Assembly (NCBI RefSeq): GCF_016463975.1
Contig: NZ_JAEMNX010000012.1
Location: forward strand, 62,001 to 126,000
DNA from: Marinomonas transparens
GTDB lineage: Bacteria > Pseudomonadota > Gammaproteobacteria > Pseudomonadales > Marinomonadaceae
Length of the DNA stretch: 64,000 bases
Direction: 5' to 3'
In this document: positions 42,631 to 52,457 of the stretch, piece by piece
Layout of the letters: each line of letters begins with the position of its first letter
Position numbering within the stretch: the first letter of the stretch is position 1
Translations under genes and position numbers: made by a program
The notes under the pieces: model-generated
Databases searched by the model: none
The model's input: only the letters and a program-made list of their open reading frames with translations
Told to the model about the DNA's origin: nothing

Positions 42631-43525
42631 GACTGAAATTACCCATTGTGGTTACGTGGCGATTGTTGGTCGTCCCAATGTCGGCAAATCCACTCTACTG
42701 AATCACATTTTAGGGCAAAAACTTTCTATAACGTCAAGAAAGCCCCAGACCACCCGAGATCAGATTCTTGGTGTTAAAACAGAAGGTCATGTTCAGACCA
42801 TCTATGTCGATACACCAGGGCTTCATCTAGGCGAGACGAAAGCCATAAACCGTATTATGAACAAAACCGCATCATCGGCTCTTAAAGATGTTGATCTGGT
42901 ATTGTTTGTGATTGATGCGGATCGCTGGACCGAAGAAGACGAGTCCGTTTTGCAAAAGGTGAAGCATTCTCGTAGTCCGGTGATTTTGGTGGTAAATAAG
43001 GTCGATCAACTGGATCAAAAAGAAGATCTTCTGCCTCGTTTGGCAAACTTATCTGAACGTATGGAGTTTGCTCAAGTAGTGCCTATTTCTGCCTTGCGTA
43101 ATAATAATTTGGACCGTCTCGAAAGACTGGTAGAAAGCTATATTCCGGCGGGGATGGCGTTTTATCCAGAAGACCAAATTACCAATCGTAGTTCGCGTTT
43201 TTTAGCAGCAGAAATTGTGCGTGAAAAAATCACCCGTCAATTAGGCCAAGAAGTGCCTTATGAAGTGGCGGTTCAGATTGAAGAATTTGTTTACGAAGAA
43301 TCAGCCATACATATTAGTGCTTTGATTCTCGTTGAGCGTAATGGACAGAAGCGCATTATTATTGGTGAACGTGGCGATAAGATTAAACTTATTGGCAAAG
43401 AAGCGCGTATTGATATGGAGAATTTATTTCAGCATAAAGTCATGCTGAATCTCTGGATTAAGGTTCGTTCAGGTTGGTCTGATGACGAGCGAGCACTTGC
43501 CAGCTTAGGTTATCAGGAAGAATAG
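42620..43525 (+). CDS. era: GTPase Era
   Basis: A 301-residue GTPase (E. coli, 301). G1 is [10 protein letters not shown]2 lies in [12 protein letters not shown]3 DTPGLH and G4 NKVD. The C-terminal KH domain holds [19 protein letters not shown]. Era binds the 3' end of 16S rRNA and controls 30S assembly and cell-cycle progress. ATG codons at 42620 and 42623 are both possible. It is coupled to rnc by overlap. Confidence 0.96.
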   Translation: MMSETEITHCGYVAIVGRPNVGKSTLLNHILGQKLSITSRKPQTTRDQILGVKTEGHVQTIYVDTPGLHLGETKAINRIMNKTASSALKDVDLVLFVIDADRWTEEDESVLQKVKHSRSPVILVVNKVDQLDQKEDLLPRLANLSERMEFAQVVPISALRNNNLDRLERLVESYIPAGMAFYPEDQITNRSSRFLAAEIVREKITRQLGQEVPYEVAVQIEEFVYEESAIHISALILVERNGQKRIIIGERGDKIKLIGKEARIDMENLFQHKVMLNLWIKVRSGWSDDERALASLGYQEE

Positions 43526-43530
43526 TCCGT

Positions 43531-44268
43531 ATGCGCGCCGCAGCGTATGTGATTCACACTCGTCCTTTTCAGGACAGTAAGATCCTGCTGGATGTCTTAA
43601 CTCTTGAACAAGGTTTGATTCGTGGGGTGTGGCGACTACCAAAAAAAGAGGCTCGGGTCATTCCTGGGTCTTTTTTGTGTTATGAAATGGAATATGTAGG
43701 CCGTAGTGAATTAAAAACCGTGCAGAGTTTAGAAGCGAACAAAGCGGCTTTTTCCTTGGAGGGGTTGCCTTTATATGCTGCGCTTTATGCCCATGAATTG
43801 CTTGAGCGCCTATTACCCCTTAATTTGCCTCTTCCTGATGTGTTTTATCTTTACCAGTGGTTAATTGAAAGCTTTTGCTCTGGGGTGCCTATCGCACCGT
43901 TATTGCGACGTTTCGAAGTGGGGCTATTCACTGAGTTGGGGGTGGGGATTAACATGGTCTCCACGGGGCGTGGGGAGTTGATTCAGCCCGATCAAGTGTA
44001 TCAATTTCATCAAAAGTTTGGTTTGCGTCCTTATTATGGCGAGACGCTTAAACAGATACCGATTTTGTTTGTTGAAGGGCGTGTCGCTTTGGATTATCAC
44101 GCTGGCAACTGGACAGATAAACAGGTGCTTAGTTTGGCAAAAGAGCTACATCGAAGCTGGTTAGATGGTCTGTTGAATGGTAAACCCGTTGTCGCTAGGG
44201 GCTTGCTGCCAAAGCAGATTTTTCAAGGGGAACGGCATTTAGGCGTGCCTATCTTCCGTGCATTGTAA
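43531..44268 (+). CDS. recO: DNA repair protein RecO
   Basis: A 245-residue RecO (E. coli, 242) with an N-terminal OB fold (RAAAYVIHTRPFQDSKILLDVLT) and a helical C-terminal part (EQGL..., then LLERLLPLNLPLPDVFYLY). It helps load RecA on SSB-coated single strands in the RecFOR pathway. It starts five bases after era. Directly downstream is acpS; the pdxJ gene that sits between recO and acpS in E. coli is missing. Confidence 0.93.
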   Translation: MRAAAYVIHTRPFQDSKILLDVLTLEQGLIRGVWRLPKKEARVIPGSFLCYEMEYVGRSELKTVQSLEANKAAFSLEGLPLYAALYAHELLERLLPLNLPLPDVFYLYQWLIESFCSGVPIAPLLRRFEVGLFTELGVGINMVSTGRGELIQPDQVYQFHQKFGLRPYYGETLKQIPILFVEGRVALDYHAGNWTDKQVLSLAKELHRSWLDGLLNGKPVVARGLLPKQIFQGERHLGVPIFRAL

Positions 44269-44289
44269 GAATCCCTAGAGGGGTGTTTT

Positions 44290-44676
44290 TTGATTATTGG
44301 TATTGGCACAGATTTGGTCGAAATTGTCCGTATTGCTCAATCTGTTGAGCGCATTGGGGGGCGTTTTATTGATCGTATCTTGACGGCGGATGAAAAAAAA
44401 ATCTGGGCAGAAATAGAAAACTTAGATCGAGCAAACGCTTATGTAGCGAAGCGTTTTGCAGCCAAAGAAGCGGCAGTTAAAGCGCTAGGAACGGGCATTG
44501 GTCGAGGTGTGAGCTTTCAGCATTTCAATGTGACTAATTTACCGTCGGGTCAGCCTGTACTGAAGGTTGATGAAAGCATTGAAGCTCGTTATGAGTCGCC
44601 TATTGTTTGGCATCTAAGTCTGACAGATGAAAGAGACTACGCTCAAGCCTTTGTTGTGCTTGAATCTAAAGGGTGA
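44290..44676 (+). CDS. acpS: Holo-acyl-carrier-protein synthase
   Basis: A 128-residue AcpS (E. coli, 126), which transfers phosphopantetheine from CoA to apo-ACP. The motifs IGIGTDLVEIVRI (Mg-binding Asp) and KRFAAKEAAVKALGTG are complete. The start is TTG with GAGGGG six bases upstream. Its 3' end overlaps the convergent barA gene by 34 bases, a long antisense overlap. Confidence 0.96.
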   Translation: MIIGIGTDLVEIVRIAQSVERIGGRFIDRILTADEKKIWAEIENLDRANAYVAKRFAAKEAAVKALGTGIGRGVSFQHFNVTNLPSGQPVLKVDESIEARYESPIVWHLSLTDERDYAQAFVVLESKG

Positions 44677-47450
44677 GGCCAAGAAATAAGTTGGCGGTTA
44701 TTAAGTAGCTCTTCTATCGCTTCAATAAAGTCTTCTGCAACGCCTTCGACTTCCTCCATTCCTAACTCCTTTAGGTGGGTTTCTAGAAAACCAGCATGGC
44801 GCGCAACATTGATGGTGCCTGTGTATTTCGAGGCACCGTGAATTCTGTGAACAACCTGTATTAACTTTTCGGTGTCTTGGTTTTCTAGGTGGTGTCGGAT
44901 GAGCTTTTTTTCGGCATCCAGTGAATCGGCTAACAATTCAAACATTTCTTTGGCGATAGCAACTTTACCATCCACTATATCCAGCGCCTTTGTCATATCA
45001 AAGATATCAGAGAGCTTTTTATCCACCTGATCAAGGTAGTTTTCTGATGCTGAGCAATAGGTTTCAATCGTGTTTAGCAGTATGGATTCATCGACCGGTT
45101 TGGTGAGGTAATCATTCATCCCACTGGCAAGAATTTGCTTCTGCTCTGATCCCAAGGCATGTGCTGTTAAAGCAATGATGGGGATGTTTTTATAGGTGTC
45201 TAATTTACGTAATTGGCGGGTGGTTTCCATGCCGTCCATTTCGGGCATTTGAATATCCATGAAAATAAGGTCGAATTGTTTTTCTTTTGCTAATTCGATG
45301 GCCTGCATGCCGCTGTATGCGAGTGTGACCTCGAGATCATTTGGGGTTAGCCAGTGCCCAAGTAGTTGTAAGTTGACTGGTGTATCATCTACAGCGAGAA
45401 TTTTTAAACCTGCTAGCGCTGTTTTGGTTTTTTGTTCCGTCGTACGTTTGTTGTCATTGGCTTCCTGTTTGATTGGCTCTTCTAGGTTTTTAAGCGCATT
45501 GTAAAGGCGTTCATGACTGATGGGTTTCAGTAAGACCTCGTGGCACAGATCTTTTAGATCTGGATATTGGGCAATTTGTCCAGGTGGCTGAACCATTAAA
45601 ATACAAGGTACATTGAATTCTTGCTTGGCATAGACAATCAACTCTTGAGCTTCTGAAACACTCTCTTCATTAGGACTGATATTGAGTAAAAGGGCATCGA
45701 TTGTTTGGTGTTTTTGATTGAGCTGAACAATTAACTGCTCTAGGTCTGGGCAAGAAAGGCATTCAACATCAATTTCTTTGAAATAGTTGTTGAGATAGTT
45801 TTTATAGTTCTGGCTAGGTTCTAGCATGATGATATTGCGTTTCAATGGTGCTTTTGCTTCGGTGATCTTGTTGGAAGGTTGAAGGCTGATAGTGAAGCGA
45901 AAAGTTGAACCTATGGCAGGATCGCTATGTGCTTCAATTTTCCCTTTCATTTGTTCGACCAGTTTCTTCGTAATGACCAGTCCAAGCCCTGTACCGCCAA
46001 ATTGTCTGGTGGTGCTGGTGTCAACCTGTGAAAAAGGTTTAAACAGGTGACTCATTTTATCTTCTGGAATGCCTATGCCGGTATCTATGATCTGAAAAGC
46101 CAGTTTAATTTCTTTTCTGTCTTGGTTAACAATACTGACTTTAGTTCGAACGGAACCTTGATAGGTAAATTTAATGGCGTTGCCGATTAGGTTGGTGAGA
46201 ATTTGGCGAACCCGAATGCTGTCGCCAATAAACCATTCGGGGAAGTTTTTACTGAATTCAGGAACCAAGTCGATTTGTTTTTCTTTGGTCAGTAAGTTGA
46301 TGCTTAGGGTTTGATAAACATCGTCGATAAGTTTTTTTAAATTAAAATGATTATTTTCAAGGCTTAGTTTGTCGGCTTCTATTTTTGAAAAATCAAGAAT
46401 GTCACCAATTATAGCGAGTAGGCTGTTAGTGGACTGCTCTATGGTATCGATATAGAGCTTTTGCTGTTTATCTTTTAGATCTTTTTGCAGGATTTTGGTA
46501 TAGCCAAGAATAGCATTAAGTGGTGTTCGTACCTCATGACTGATGTTGGCGAGAAACTGAGATTTGAGCCGATTTGATTCCATGGCTTCTTTATTCGCGA
46601 TATGCAGTTGAGCGCTTTTTTCTTCCATACTGTCCATGCTGCGCCGAATATCTTCAGTGGACTGCTCTATGCCTGCAATGAGTTCTTCATTGTGGTGTTC
46701 CAGTCTTTCTGTTAGATCAAGTAGGTTTTTTTGTATGTCACTGTATTCAGGAGGGAGGGTCATTAGCTTGACGCTTGAAAACTGTCCTTTCACTAGCCTG
46801 TTTAATGACGTTGATAGTTTATTAAGTGGTCGAGTTAAGGCTTTTGTCGCTTTCCATGCACCGATGGCTGCAAGTAAGTTGAATAGGCTGAGGGTGAAAA
46901 TAACTAGGCTAGCATAGCGGTATTTCTCGACTTGTATTTCTGCAGTATTGGCTTCGATTTTTGCCCAGCCTATTAGGTTTTTTTGGTGGGGTGAGCTAAA
47001 TAGTTCGGTTTGTTGGCCTAAAGCACTATTAGGTGAGTGGCCAGAGTAATAAATAGGGCTGATGGACACTAAGAAATCATCGTATACCCAAGTGCGTAGT
47101 GTTTCTGGAAAGAGAGAATGGTTTGTTGAAGGTACTTTTCCCAACGAAAGTAGAACTTCTTTATTGCTGTCAAACAGTTGTACGCTGCTTATGCCTTTGT
47201 GGCTAAGTGCATCCTGTAGCATTTTAGACATCATTTTTTGATCGGAGAAGAGAATAGGATACTCGCTAGTCGTCGCTATTTGTTCGCTCATGTGTTCCGA
47301 GTGTTCGAAAAGGTTACGATCTAGGTCAGTAAAGCGAGTTGATATTAGGAAGCTGGAGCCTAATATACTGACAATGAAGACAGGAGAAAATAAAATCCAA
47401 AAAAGTTTACTATAAGTGCTAAGGGAAATGTTAAGGCCAAGATGCCTCAT
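44643..47450 (-). CDS. barA: Hybrid sensor histidine kinase BarA
   Basis: A 935-residue tripartite sensor kinase. Two N-terminal membrane helices (about 14-36 and 175-200) flank a periplasmic domain, followed by HAMP, HisKA with His305 (ISHEVRTPLN), HATPase (GGTGLGLVITKKLV), a degenerate receiver whose acceptor position reads LLLNISP (Asn for Asp), a true receiver with Asp732 (FMDIQMPEMDG) and an HPt domain with His871 (RIHGASKYTG). Architecture and length match E. coli BarA (918), which drives UvrY/GacA and Csr small RNAs. No response regulator is adjacent, as usual for this kinase. Confidence 0.94.
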   Translation of the reverse strand: MRHLGLNISLSTYSKLFWILFSPVFIVSILGSSFLISTRFTDLDRNLFEHSEHMSEQIATTSEYPILFSDQKMMSKMLQDALSHKGISSVQLFDSNKEVLLSLGKVPSTNHSLFPETLRTWVYDDFLVSISPIYYSGHSPNSALGQQTELFSSPHQKNLIGWAKIEANTAEIQVEKYRYASLVIFTLSLFNLLAAIGAWKATKALTRPLNKLSTSLNRLVKGQFSSVKLMTLPPEYSDIQKNLLDLTERLEHHNEELIAGIEQSTEDIRRSMDSMEEKSAQLHIANKEAMESNRLKSQFLANISHEVRTPLNAILGYTKILQKDLKDKQQKLYIDTIEQSTNSLLAIIGDILDFSKIEADKLSLENNHFNLKKLIDDVYQTLSINLLTKEKQIDLVPEFSKNFPEWFIGDSIRVRQILTNLIGNAIKFTYQGSVRTKVSIVNQDRKEIKLAFQIIDTGIGIPEDKMSHLFKPFSQVDTSTTRQFGGTGLGLVITKKLVEQMKGKIEAHSDPAIGSTFRFTISLQPSNKITEAKAPLKRNIIMLEPSQNYKNYLNNYFKEIDVECLSCPDLEQLIVQLNQKHQTIDALLLNISPNEESVSEAQELIVYAKQEFNVPCILMVQPPGQIAQYPDLKDLCHEVLLKPISHERLYNALKNLEEPIKQEANDNKRTTEQKTKTALAGLKILAVDDTPVNLQLLGHWLTPNDLEVTLAYSGMQAIELAKEKQFDLIFMDIQMPEMDGMETTRQLRKLDTYKNIPIIALTAHALGSEQKQILASGMNDYLTKPVDESILLNTIETYCSASENYLDQVDKKLSDIFDMTKALDIVDGKVAIAKEMFELLADSLDAEKKLIRHHLENQDTEKLIQVVHRIHGASKYTGTINVARHAGFLETHLKELGMEEVEGVAEDFIEAIEELLNNRQLISWPHPLDSSTTKA

Positions 47451-47492
47451 AATATAATGAGTCCTTTTAGTGATTTGATAGCAAGGGGTGGT

Positions 47493-47717
47493 CTAGTAGC
47501 AGACAAAATCCCCTTTCTTCTTTCGACGATCACACTCTCTATCATAGTTTTGACAGGCTAAAGCCTTCGTACGGGAAGGATTGCTAATATATTTACACTC
47601 TCGCCATTTTTTTCTCAGCTCGTCACTTGGGATTTTAGCAGAAGGACCTTCAAATAGGTCGCAACTACTAAGTGCCAGGATAGCTAAGAGAGGTGTTAGG
47701 CTCCTTAATAGACGCAT
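47493..47717 (-). CDS. Small cysteine-rich lipoprotein
   Basis: A 74-residue protein with a lipoprotein signal (hydrophobic residues 7-17, lipobox LSSC with Cys19). The mature part carries four further Cys (41, 55, 62, 73) within a basic, hydrophilic stretch, enough for two disulfides. It lies 42 bases upstream of barA on the same strand and may be co-expressed. I recognise no family. A periplasmic link to BarA sensing is possible but only inferred from position. Confidence 0.7.
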   Translation of the reverse strand: MRLLRSLTPLLAILALSSCDLFEGPSAKIPSDELRKKWRECKYISNPSRTKALACQNYDRECDRRKKKGDFVCY

Positions 47718-47851
47718 GTTGTTTGCTCCAAAATGCGAAATCTAAACTAAGTTTATAACGCTTTCTTATTGTACTGTAGTGGCTAAGTGTTCTTAAATAC
47801 ACATCAGTGTTAATTTTTATTCCCTATGTGATCAATGTCAATGAAGTTTTT

Positions 47852-48742
47852 ATGATTCAATATTCTACAATAGAGTCCTTAATTGGGCAGACTCCCTTGA
47901 TTCGTTTACAGCGTCTCAACCCCAACTCAACCAATACTATTTTGCTAAAGCTAGAGGGACAAAATCCCGCGGGTTCAGTAAAAGACCGCCCAGCGCTGAA
48001 CATGATCGTGCAGGCCGAGTTACGTGGTGATATTCAACCCGGTGATAGTTTGATCGAAGCAACAAGTGGTAATACGGGCATTGCTTTGGCGATGGCGGCG
48101 GCGATAAAAGGCTACCAAATGCATTTGATCATGCCTGATAATATGAGTCAGGAACGTAAGTCTGCTATGACAGCTTACGGTGCGATTCTGCATTTGGTGA
48201 GTAAAGAAGAAGGCATGGAAAGAGCTCGAGATCTTGCTCAAGAAATGCAGCAACAAGGTGTTGGTATTGTGCTTAATCAGTTCGCCAACCAAGATAACCC
48301 CAATGCTCATTATATGACCACGGGACCTGAAATTTGGCAGCAGACACAAGGCACAATCACCCATTTCGTCAGCTCAATGGGAACCACAGGAACGATTATG
48401 GGGGTTTCTCATTATTTAAAAGAGCAAAATAACGAGATTCAAATTATTGGTCTACAGCCTCAGGAAGGGTCGAGTATTCCTGGCATTCGCCGTTGGCCAA
48501 AGGCCTATTTGCCGTCAATATTTGATGAGACTCGAGTGGATACCGTGATGGACGTCTCTCAGCAAAATGCAGAAGTGACCATGCGACGCTTGGCAAAAGA
48601 AGAAGGTATCTTTTGTGGTGTTTCATCCGGCGGCTCTGTCGCCGCTGCATTAGCCTTATCTAATACCTTAGAAAATGCGACTATTGTGGCAATTATTTGT
48701 GATCGTGGAGATCGCTATTTATCAACGGGTGTTTTTAATTAA
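47852..48742 (+). CDS. cysM: Cysteine synthase B
   Basis: A 296-residue PLP enzyme that makes cysteine from O-acetylserine and sulfide or thiosulfate. The PLP lysine is in NPAGSVKDRPALNM, the phosphate loop is EATSGNTGIALA, and the C-terminal SSGGSVAAAL matches CysM. ATG 47852 is chosen because the conserved N terminus MIQYSTIESLIGQTPLIRL begins there and the length matches E. coli (303); the open frame to 47807 is not conserved. CysM rather than CysK is supported by the SVKDRPA and GIRRWP motifs. Confidence 0.92.
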   Translation: MIQYSTIESLIGQTPLIRLQRLNPNSTNTILLKLEGQNPAGSVKDRPALNMIVQAELRGDIQPGDSLIEATSGNTGIALAMAAAIKGYQMHLIMPDNMSQERKSAMTAYGAILHLVSKEEGMERARDLAQEMQQQGVGIVLNQFANQDNPNAHYMTTGPEIWQQTQGTITHFVSSMGTTGTIMGVSHYLKEQNNEIQIIGLQPQEGSSIPGIRRWPKAYLPSIFDETRVDTVMDVSQQNAEVTMRRLAKEEGIFCGVSSGGSVAAALALSNTLENATIVAIICDRGDRYLSTGVFN

Positions 48743-48870
48743 GTAATAATAGCAAATTAAAGCGTCGCTCTATTATGGATAGATGGCCAGATGGTCTAAA
48801 ATGATGCGGGGAGATGTGAAAGCGTCTTCCCAAAACCATTTGTTTTAGATCCAGTAAAAAGAGAGCCCTT

Positions 48871-50190
48871 TTGATAAGAAGAAATTCGGCACGTCGCCAA
48901 TCTAAAAAAATACCGCCTATGGGGCCTGTGCAGTCCTTTGGGGTGGATGGGCTAACTCACGATGCCAAAGGTGTGGCACGTTTACAGGGAAAAGTGACCT
49001 TTATTGCGGGAGCGTTACCGGGAGAAGTTGTTGAGGCTCGGGTGACTAAATCTGGGCGCCGTTTTGATGAAGCAATATTAACGAATATCTTACAAGCAAG
49101 CGATTATCGAGTGACTCCTGTTTGCTTGCATTTCGACCAGTGTGGCGGCTGTAGCTTCCAGCATTTAGCGCAACCGCAACAAATAGAAGCTAAGGTTAAT
49201 TGGCTGCAAGGTCAGTTACGCAATCTTTCTTTGACTGAACCATTCGATATTTTATCCGATTCGACAACCCAATATCGTCGTCGAGCACGTATCGCTGTGC
49301 AAGTAAAAAACAATCAATTATTACTGGGATTTCGTAGCAAAGCGTCAAAGGATATTGTTTCTATTGATACTTGTATTGTGCTGACTGAGGCATTGCAAAA
49401 AGTATTTTCTTCATTAAGACAGGTGCTATTAGGCAGTGAGTTGGCGAATAAGTTAGGTCATATTGAATTGCTTGAAGACACTAAAGGTGTATCGGTTCTA
49501 TTTCGTTTAACTTCTCCTATAAAAGAAACCCTTGAAGAAGAGTGGATTAGATGGGCGCAAGGGGAAAATATAGCGCTGTATTGGCAAGCACCAAAAGCGA
49601 GCAAGGCATCGGTTTTAGCAGAAGATATGCGTTATTATGATCTCGATGGTCAGAGATTAGCTTATCACCCTCAAGACTTTATTCAGGTCAATGAGGTGAT
49701 GAATGAGAAAATGGTGACGCAAGCGCTAGAGTGGTTAAAGCCAGATAATGAGGATGTGGTTCTGGATCTATTCTGTGGCGTTGGTAATTTTTCTATTCCG
49801 TTAGCGAAAAGAGCCCAGCAAGTTATTGGTGTGGAAGTACAAGATAGCATGGTCGAAGCGGCGGCATTAAACGCCCAACATAATAATTTAAGTAATTTAT
49901 CCTTTTTAGCTGCGGATTTAACCAAGCCAATTGCGGCGACTTTTGTTAAAAAGAAAATAACAAAAGTCTTACTTGATCCCCCTAGAGCTGGAGCGTTTGA
50001 GTTTCTAGATACCCTAATTAAAATTAAACCTAAGCAAATATTGTATGTTTCTTGCAACGCTTCTACCTTAGCAAGGGATGCTGAATATTTAGTCGCAAAG
50101 GGATATCAGGTGTCTCGTGTTGGTTTGATGGATATGTTTCCTCAAACGTCACATGTAGAGACCATGATGTTGCTACAAAAAAAGAAGTAA
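48871..50190 (+). CDS. rlmD: 23S rRNA (uracil-1939-C5)-methyltransferase
   Basis: A 439-residue RlmD (RumA). An N-terminal TRAM domain (about 10-75) is followed by [4Fe-4S] cysteines in CLHFDQCGGCSFQHL and a fourth in SIDTCIVL, then the SAM domain with LDLFCGVGNFSIPLA and the catalytic-Cys motif YVSCNASTLARD. The length is close to E. coli (433). It methylates U1939 of 23S rRNA. The start is TTG with GAGAG nearby. It sits 17 bases upstream of relA. Confidence 0.94.
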   Translation: MIRRNSARRQSKKIPPMGPVQSFGVDGLTHDAKGVARLQGKVTFIAGALPGEVVEARVTKSGRRFDEAILTNILQASDYRVTPVCLHFDQCGGCSFQHLAQPQQIEAKVNWLQGQLRNLSLTEPFDILSDSTTQYRRRARIAVQVKNNQLLLGFRSKASKDIVSIDTCIVLTEALQKVFSSLRQVLLGSELANKLGHIELLEDTKGVSVLFRLTSPIKETLEEEWIRWAQGENIALYWQAPKASKASVLAEDMRYYDLDGQRLAYHPQDFIQVNEVMNEKMVTQALEWLKPDNEDVVLDLFCGVGNFSIPLAKRAQQVIGVEVQDSMVEAAALNAQHNNLSNLSFLAADLTKPIAATFVKKKITKVLLDPPRAGAFEFLDTLIKIKPKQILYVSCNASTLARDAEYLVAKGYQVSRVGLMDMFPQTSHVETMMLLQKKK

Positions 50191-50207
50191 TTTCGAAGGG
50201 TTAGTCG

Positions 50208-52457
50208 ATGGTAACAGTAAGAAAAGATCATCCTATTTCTGATGATGGTAGCGTCAATATTGATGCATGGATGTCTCAGTTCGCAGATAAAGTGGATGAT
50301 AATACTCGAGTTCCTTTACGAATGGCTTGTGAGCTTGCTCGTCAAGCAGAGCTTAAGTCTCCGCGACCTTCCTATTGGGGACCTCAGGCGAGCACTTTTC
50401 GAGCCGGTCTAGAAATGGTTGAAATATTGGCGGACTTTCGCGCGGATCAAGACTCTTTGGTCGCCGCTGCCTTATATCGTGTCGTGCGCGAAGATCAATT
50501 GCCTATTACGCGTGTCGTCGATATGTTTGGCCGAAAAGTCGCTTCTCTCATTGAGGGCGTGATTCGCATGGGTGAGGTGTCCAAGAATCTGACCGCGGAT
50601 TCGGCTGCTGAAGTGCTTGGTAGCAGTGAGAATCAGCTGGAATCGCTACGGAAAATGTTGGTTTCCATTATTGATGATGTGCGGGTGGTACTGATTAAAT
50701 TGGCAGAACGTGCCTGTGCGATTAAAGAGGCTAAGCATCAAGGTGAGGAGCGTCGTGTGGCTGTCGCTCTTGAAGTGCAAAGTGTCTATGCTCCTTTGGC
50801 CCATCGTTTAGGCATAGGTTATATCAAGTGGGAATTAGAAGACCTATCTTTCCGTTATCTTTTCCCTTCTGAATACAAGCGAATTGCCAAGTGGCTGGAT
50901 GAAAAACGTCTCGACCGTCAGCGTTATATTGATGATGTTATTGGCCTATTAGAAGAGCGCTTGGAGAACATTAACATCCATGCAGACTTAATGGGGCGTG
51001 CAAAGCACATTTACAGTATTTGGCGCAAAATGAAGCGTAAAAATATTGGCTTTGATGAAGTCTATGATGTTCGAGCTGTGCGTATTTTGGTGAATGAGCC
51101 AATGGAGTGTTATACCGTTTTAGGAGTAGTTCATAACTTGTGGAAGCCGATTCCTCAAGAATTTGATGATTATATTAGTAACCCTAAAAGCAATGGCTAT
51201 CAATCTTTGCATACGGCAGTTGTTGGCCCTCAAGGCCGAGTTTTTGAAATCCAAATACGTACGAAAAAGATGCATGAAGATGCTGAATTAGGTGTTTGTG
51301 CTCATTGGAAATACAAGGGCACAGATTTAAGCTCGAACAGCACCAGTTACGAAGAAAAGCTTCAATGGCTTAGAACGATTTTGGACTTCCATGAAGTGCA
51401 AAGTGATCTGGAGTCGCTTTCAGAACAAGTGCGCAGTGATATCGAGCAAGACCGTATCTATGTGTTTACTCCAGACGGGCATGTGGTGGATTTGCCGATG
51501 AATGCCACGGCGGTGGATTTTGCCTACCGTGTGCATACAGAAATTGGTCATCGCTGCCGTGGCGCTAAGGTGAATGGCAAAATCATTTCCCTTGTTACAC
51601 ATCTGAAAACCGGCGATAAAGTAGAGATTCTAACCACCAAAGAAGGCAGACCAAGTCGCGACTGGTTACATCCTACGTTAGGTTATGTGCAAACTAACCG
51701 AGCACGAGCTAAGATCCAAAACTGGTTTCGAAAAGAAGATAGGGAAAAGAATGCCGAGGCTGGTAAGTTGTTGTTAGATAAGCAACTTAAGCGTTTAGGG
51801 ATTGAAGATAACCGCATTGATATGCAAAAAGTTTCTTCTCGCTTTAATTTCTCCTATGCGGATGAGGTTTATGTGGCACTGGGAGCGGGTGATATCCAGC
51901 TGGCTAAAGTGCTTCGAGTGATTGATGACATGTATAGCTTGGATGGTGATGTCGCTCCTTTACGCCCCATTCGAGTTAAAAAGAGCCGTCATAAGTCATC
52001 CGATAATGACATTCATATTCTTGGGGTCGGTAAATTGCTGACTCAGATGGCCAAGTGTTGTACGCCGATACCGGGGGATGACATTGTCGGTTATATCACC
52101 CAAGGCCGGGGTGTCTCTGTCCATAAACAAGACTGCATTAATATGGCTCAGTTAAGTTTAGATGAGCCAGAACGGGTGGTTGATGTCAGCTGGGGAGAAG
52201 AGCTAGATAACTTATACCCAGTCAATATCCAAGTGCAGGCTTATGACAGAACGGGCTTGTTAAATGATATTACCGGTTTGTTAGCCAATGAAAAGGTTAA
52301 CCTGTTGTCGATGAATACCTTATCGGCAAAAGAAGACCATACTGCTTCTATCCGTTTTACGATTGAAGTGGGTGAATTGGGGGCGCTTAGTAAGCTGTTA
52401 CATCGAATAAATCAATTACCTAACGTGCTGAGTGTATTTAGGGAAAAAGACTTTTGA
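50208..52457 (+). CDS. relA: (p)ppGpp synthetase RelA
   Basis: A 749-residue RelA (E. coli, 744), which makes (p)ppGpp on stalled ribosomes. The N-terminal pseudo-hydrolase lacks the HD doublet (AAALYRVVRED), as in true RelA. The synthetase domain has YDVRAVRILV and SNPKSNGYQSLHTAVVGPQG; then come TGS (YVFTPDGHVVDLP), the zinc-finger CC motif AKCCTPIPGDDIVGYI and a C-terminal ACT domain. GAAGGG lies seven bases before the ATG. It overlaps mazG by 4 bases. Confidence 0.97.
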   Translation: MVTVRKDHPISDDGSVNIDAWMSQFADKVDDNTRVPLRMACELARQAELKSPRPSYWGPQASTFRAGLEMVEILADFRADQDSLVAAALYRVVREDQLPITRVVDMFGRKVASLIEGVIRMGEVSKNLTADSAAEVLGSSENQLESLRKMLVSIIDDVRVVLIKLAERACAIKEAKHQGEERRVAVALEVQSVYAPLAHRLGIGYIKWELEDLSFRYLFPSEYKRIAKWLDEKRLDRQRYIDDVIGLLEERLENINIHADLMGRAKHIYSIWRKMKRKNIGFDEVYDVRAVRILVNEPMECYTVLGVVHNLWKPIPQEFDDYISNPKSNGYQSLHTAVVGPQGRVFEIQIRTKKMHEDAELGVCAHWKYKGTDLSSNSTSYEEKLQWLRTILDFHEVQSDLESLSEQVRSDIEQDRIYVFTPDGHVVDLPMNATAVDFAYRVHTEIGHRCRGAKVNGKIISLVTHLKTGDKVEILTTKEGRPSRDWLHPTLGYVQTNRARAKIQNWFRKEDREKNAEAGKLLLDKQLKRLGIEDNRIDMQKVSSRFNFSYADEVYVALGAGDIQLAKVLRVIDDMYSLDGDVAPLRPIRVKKSRHKSSDNDIHILGVGKLLTQMAKCCTPIPGDDIVGYITQGRGVSVHKQDCINMAQLSLDEPERVVDVSWGEELDNLYPVNIQVQAYDRTGLLNDITGLLANEKVNLLSMNTLSAKEDHTASIRFTIEVGELGALSKLLHRINQLPNVLSVFREKDF

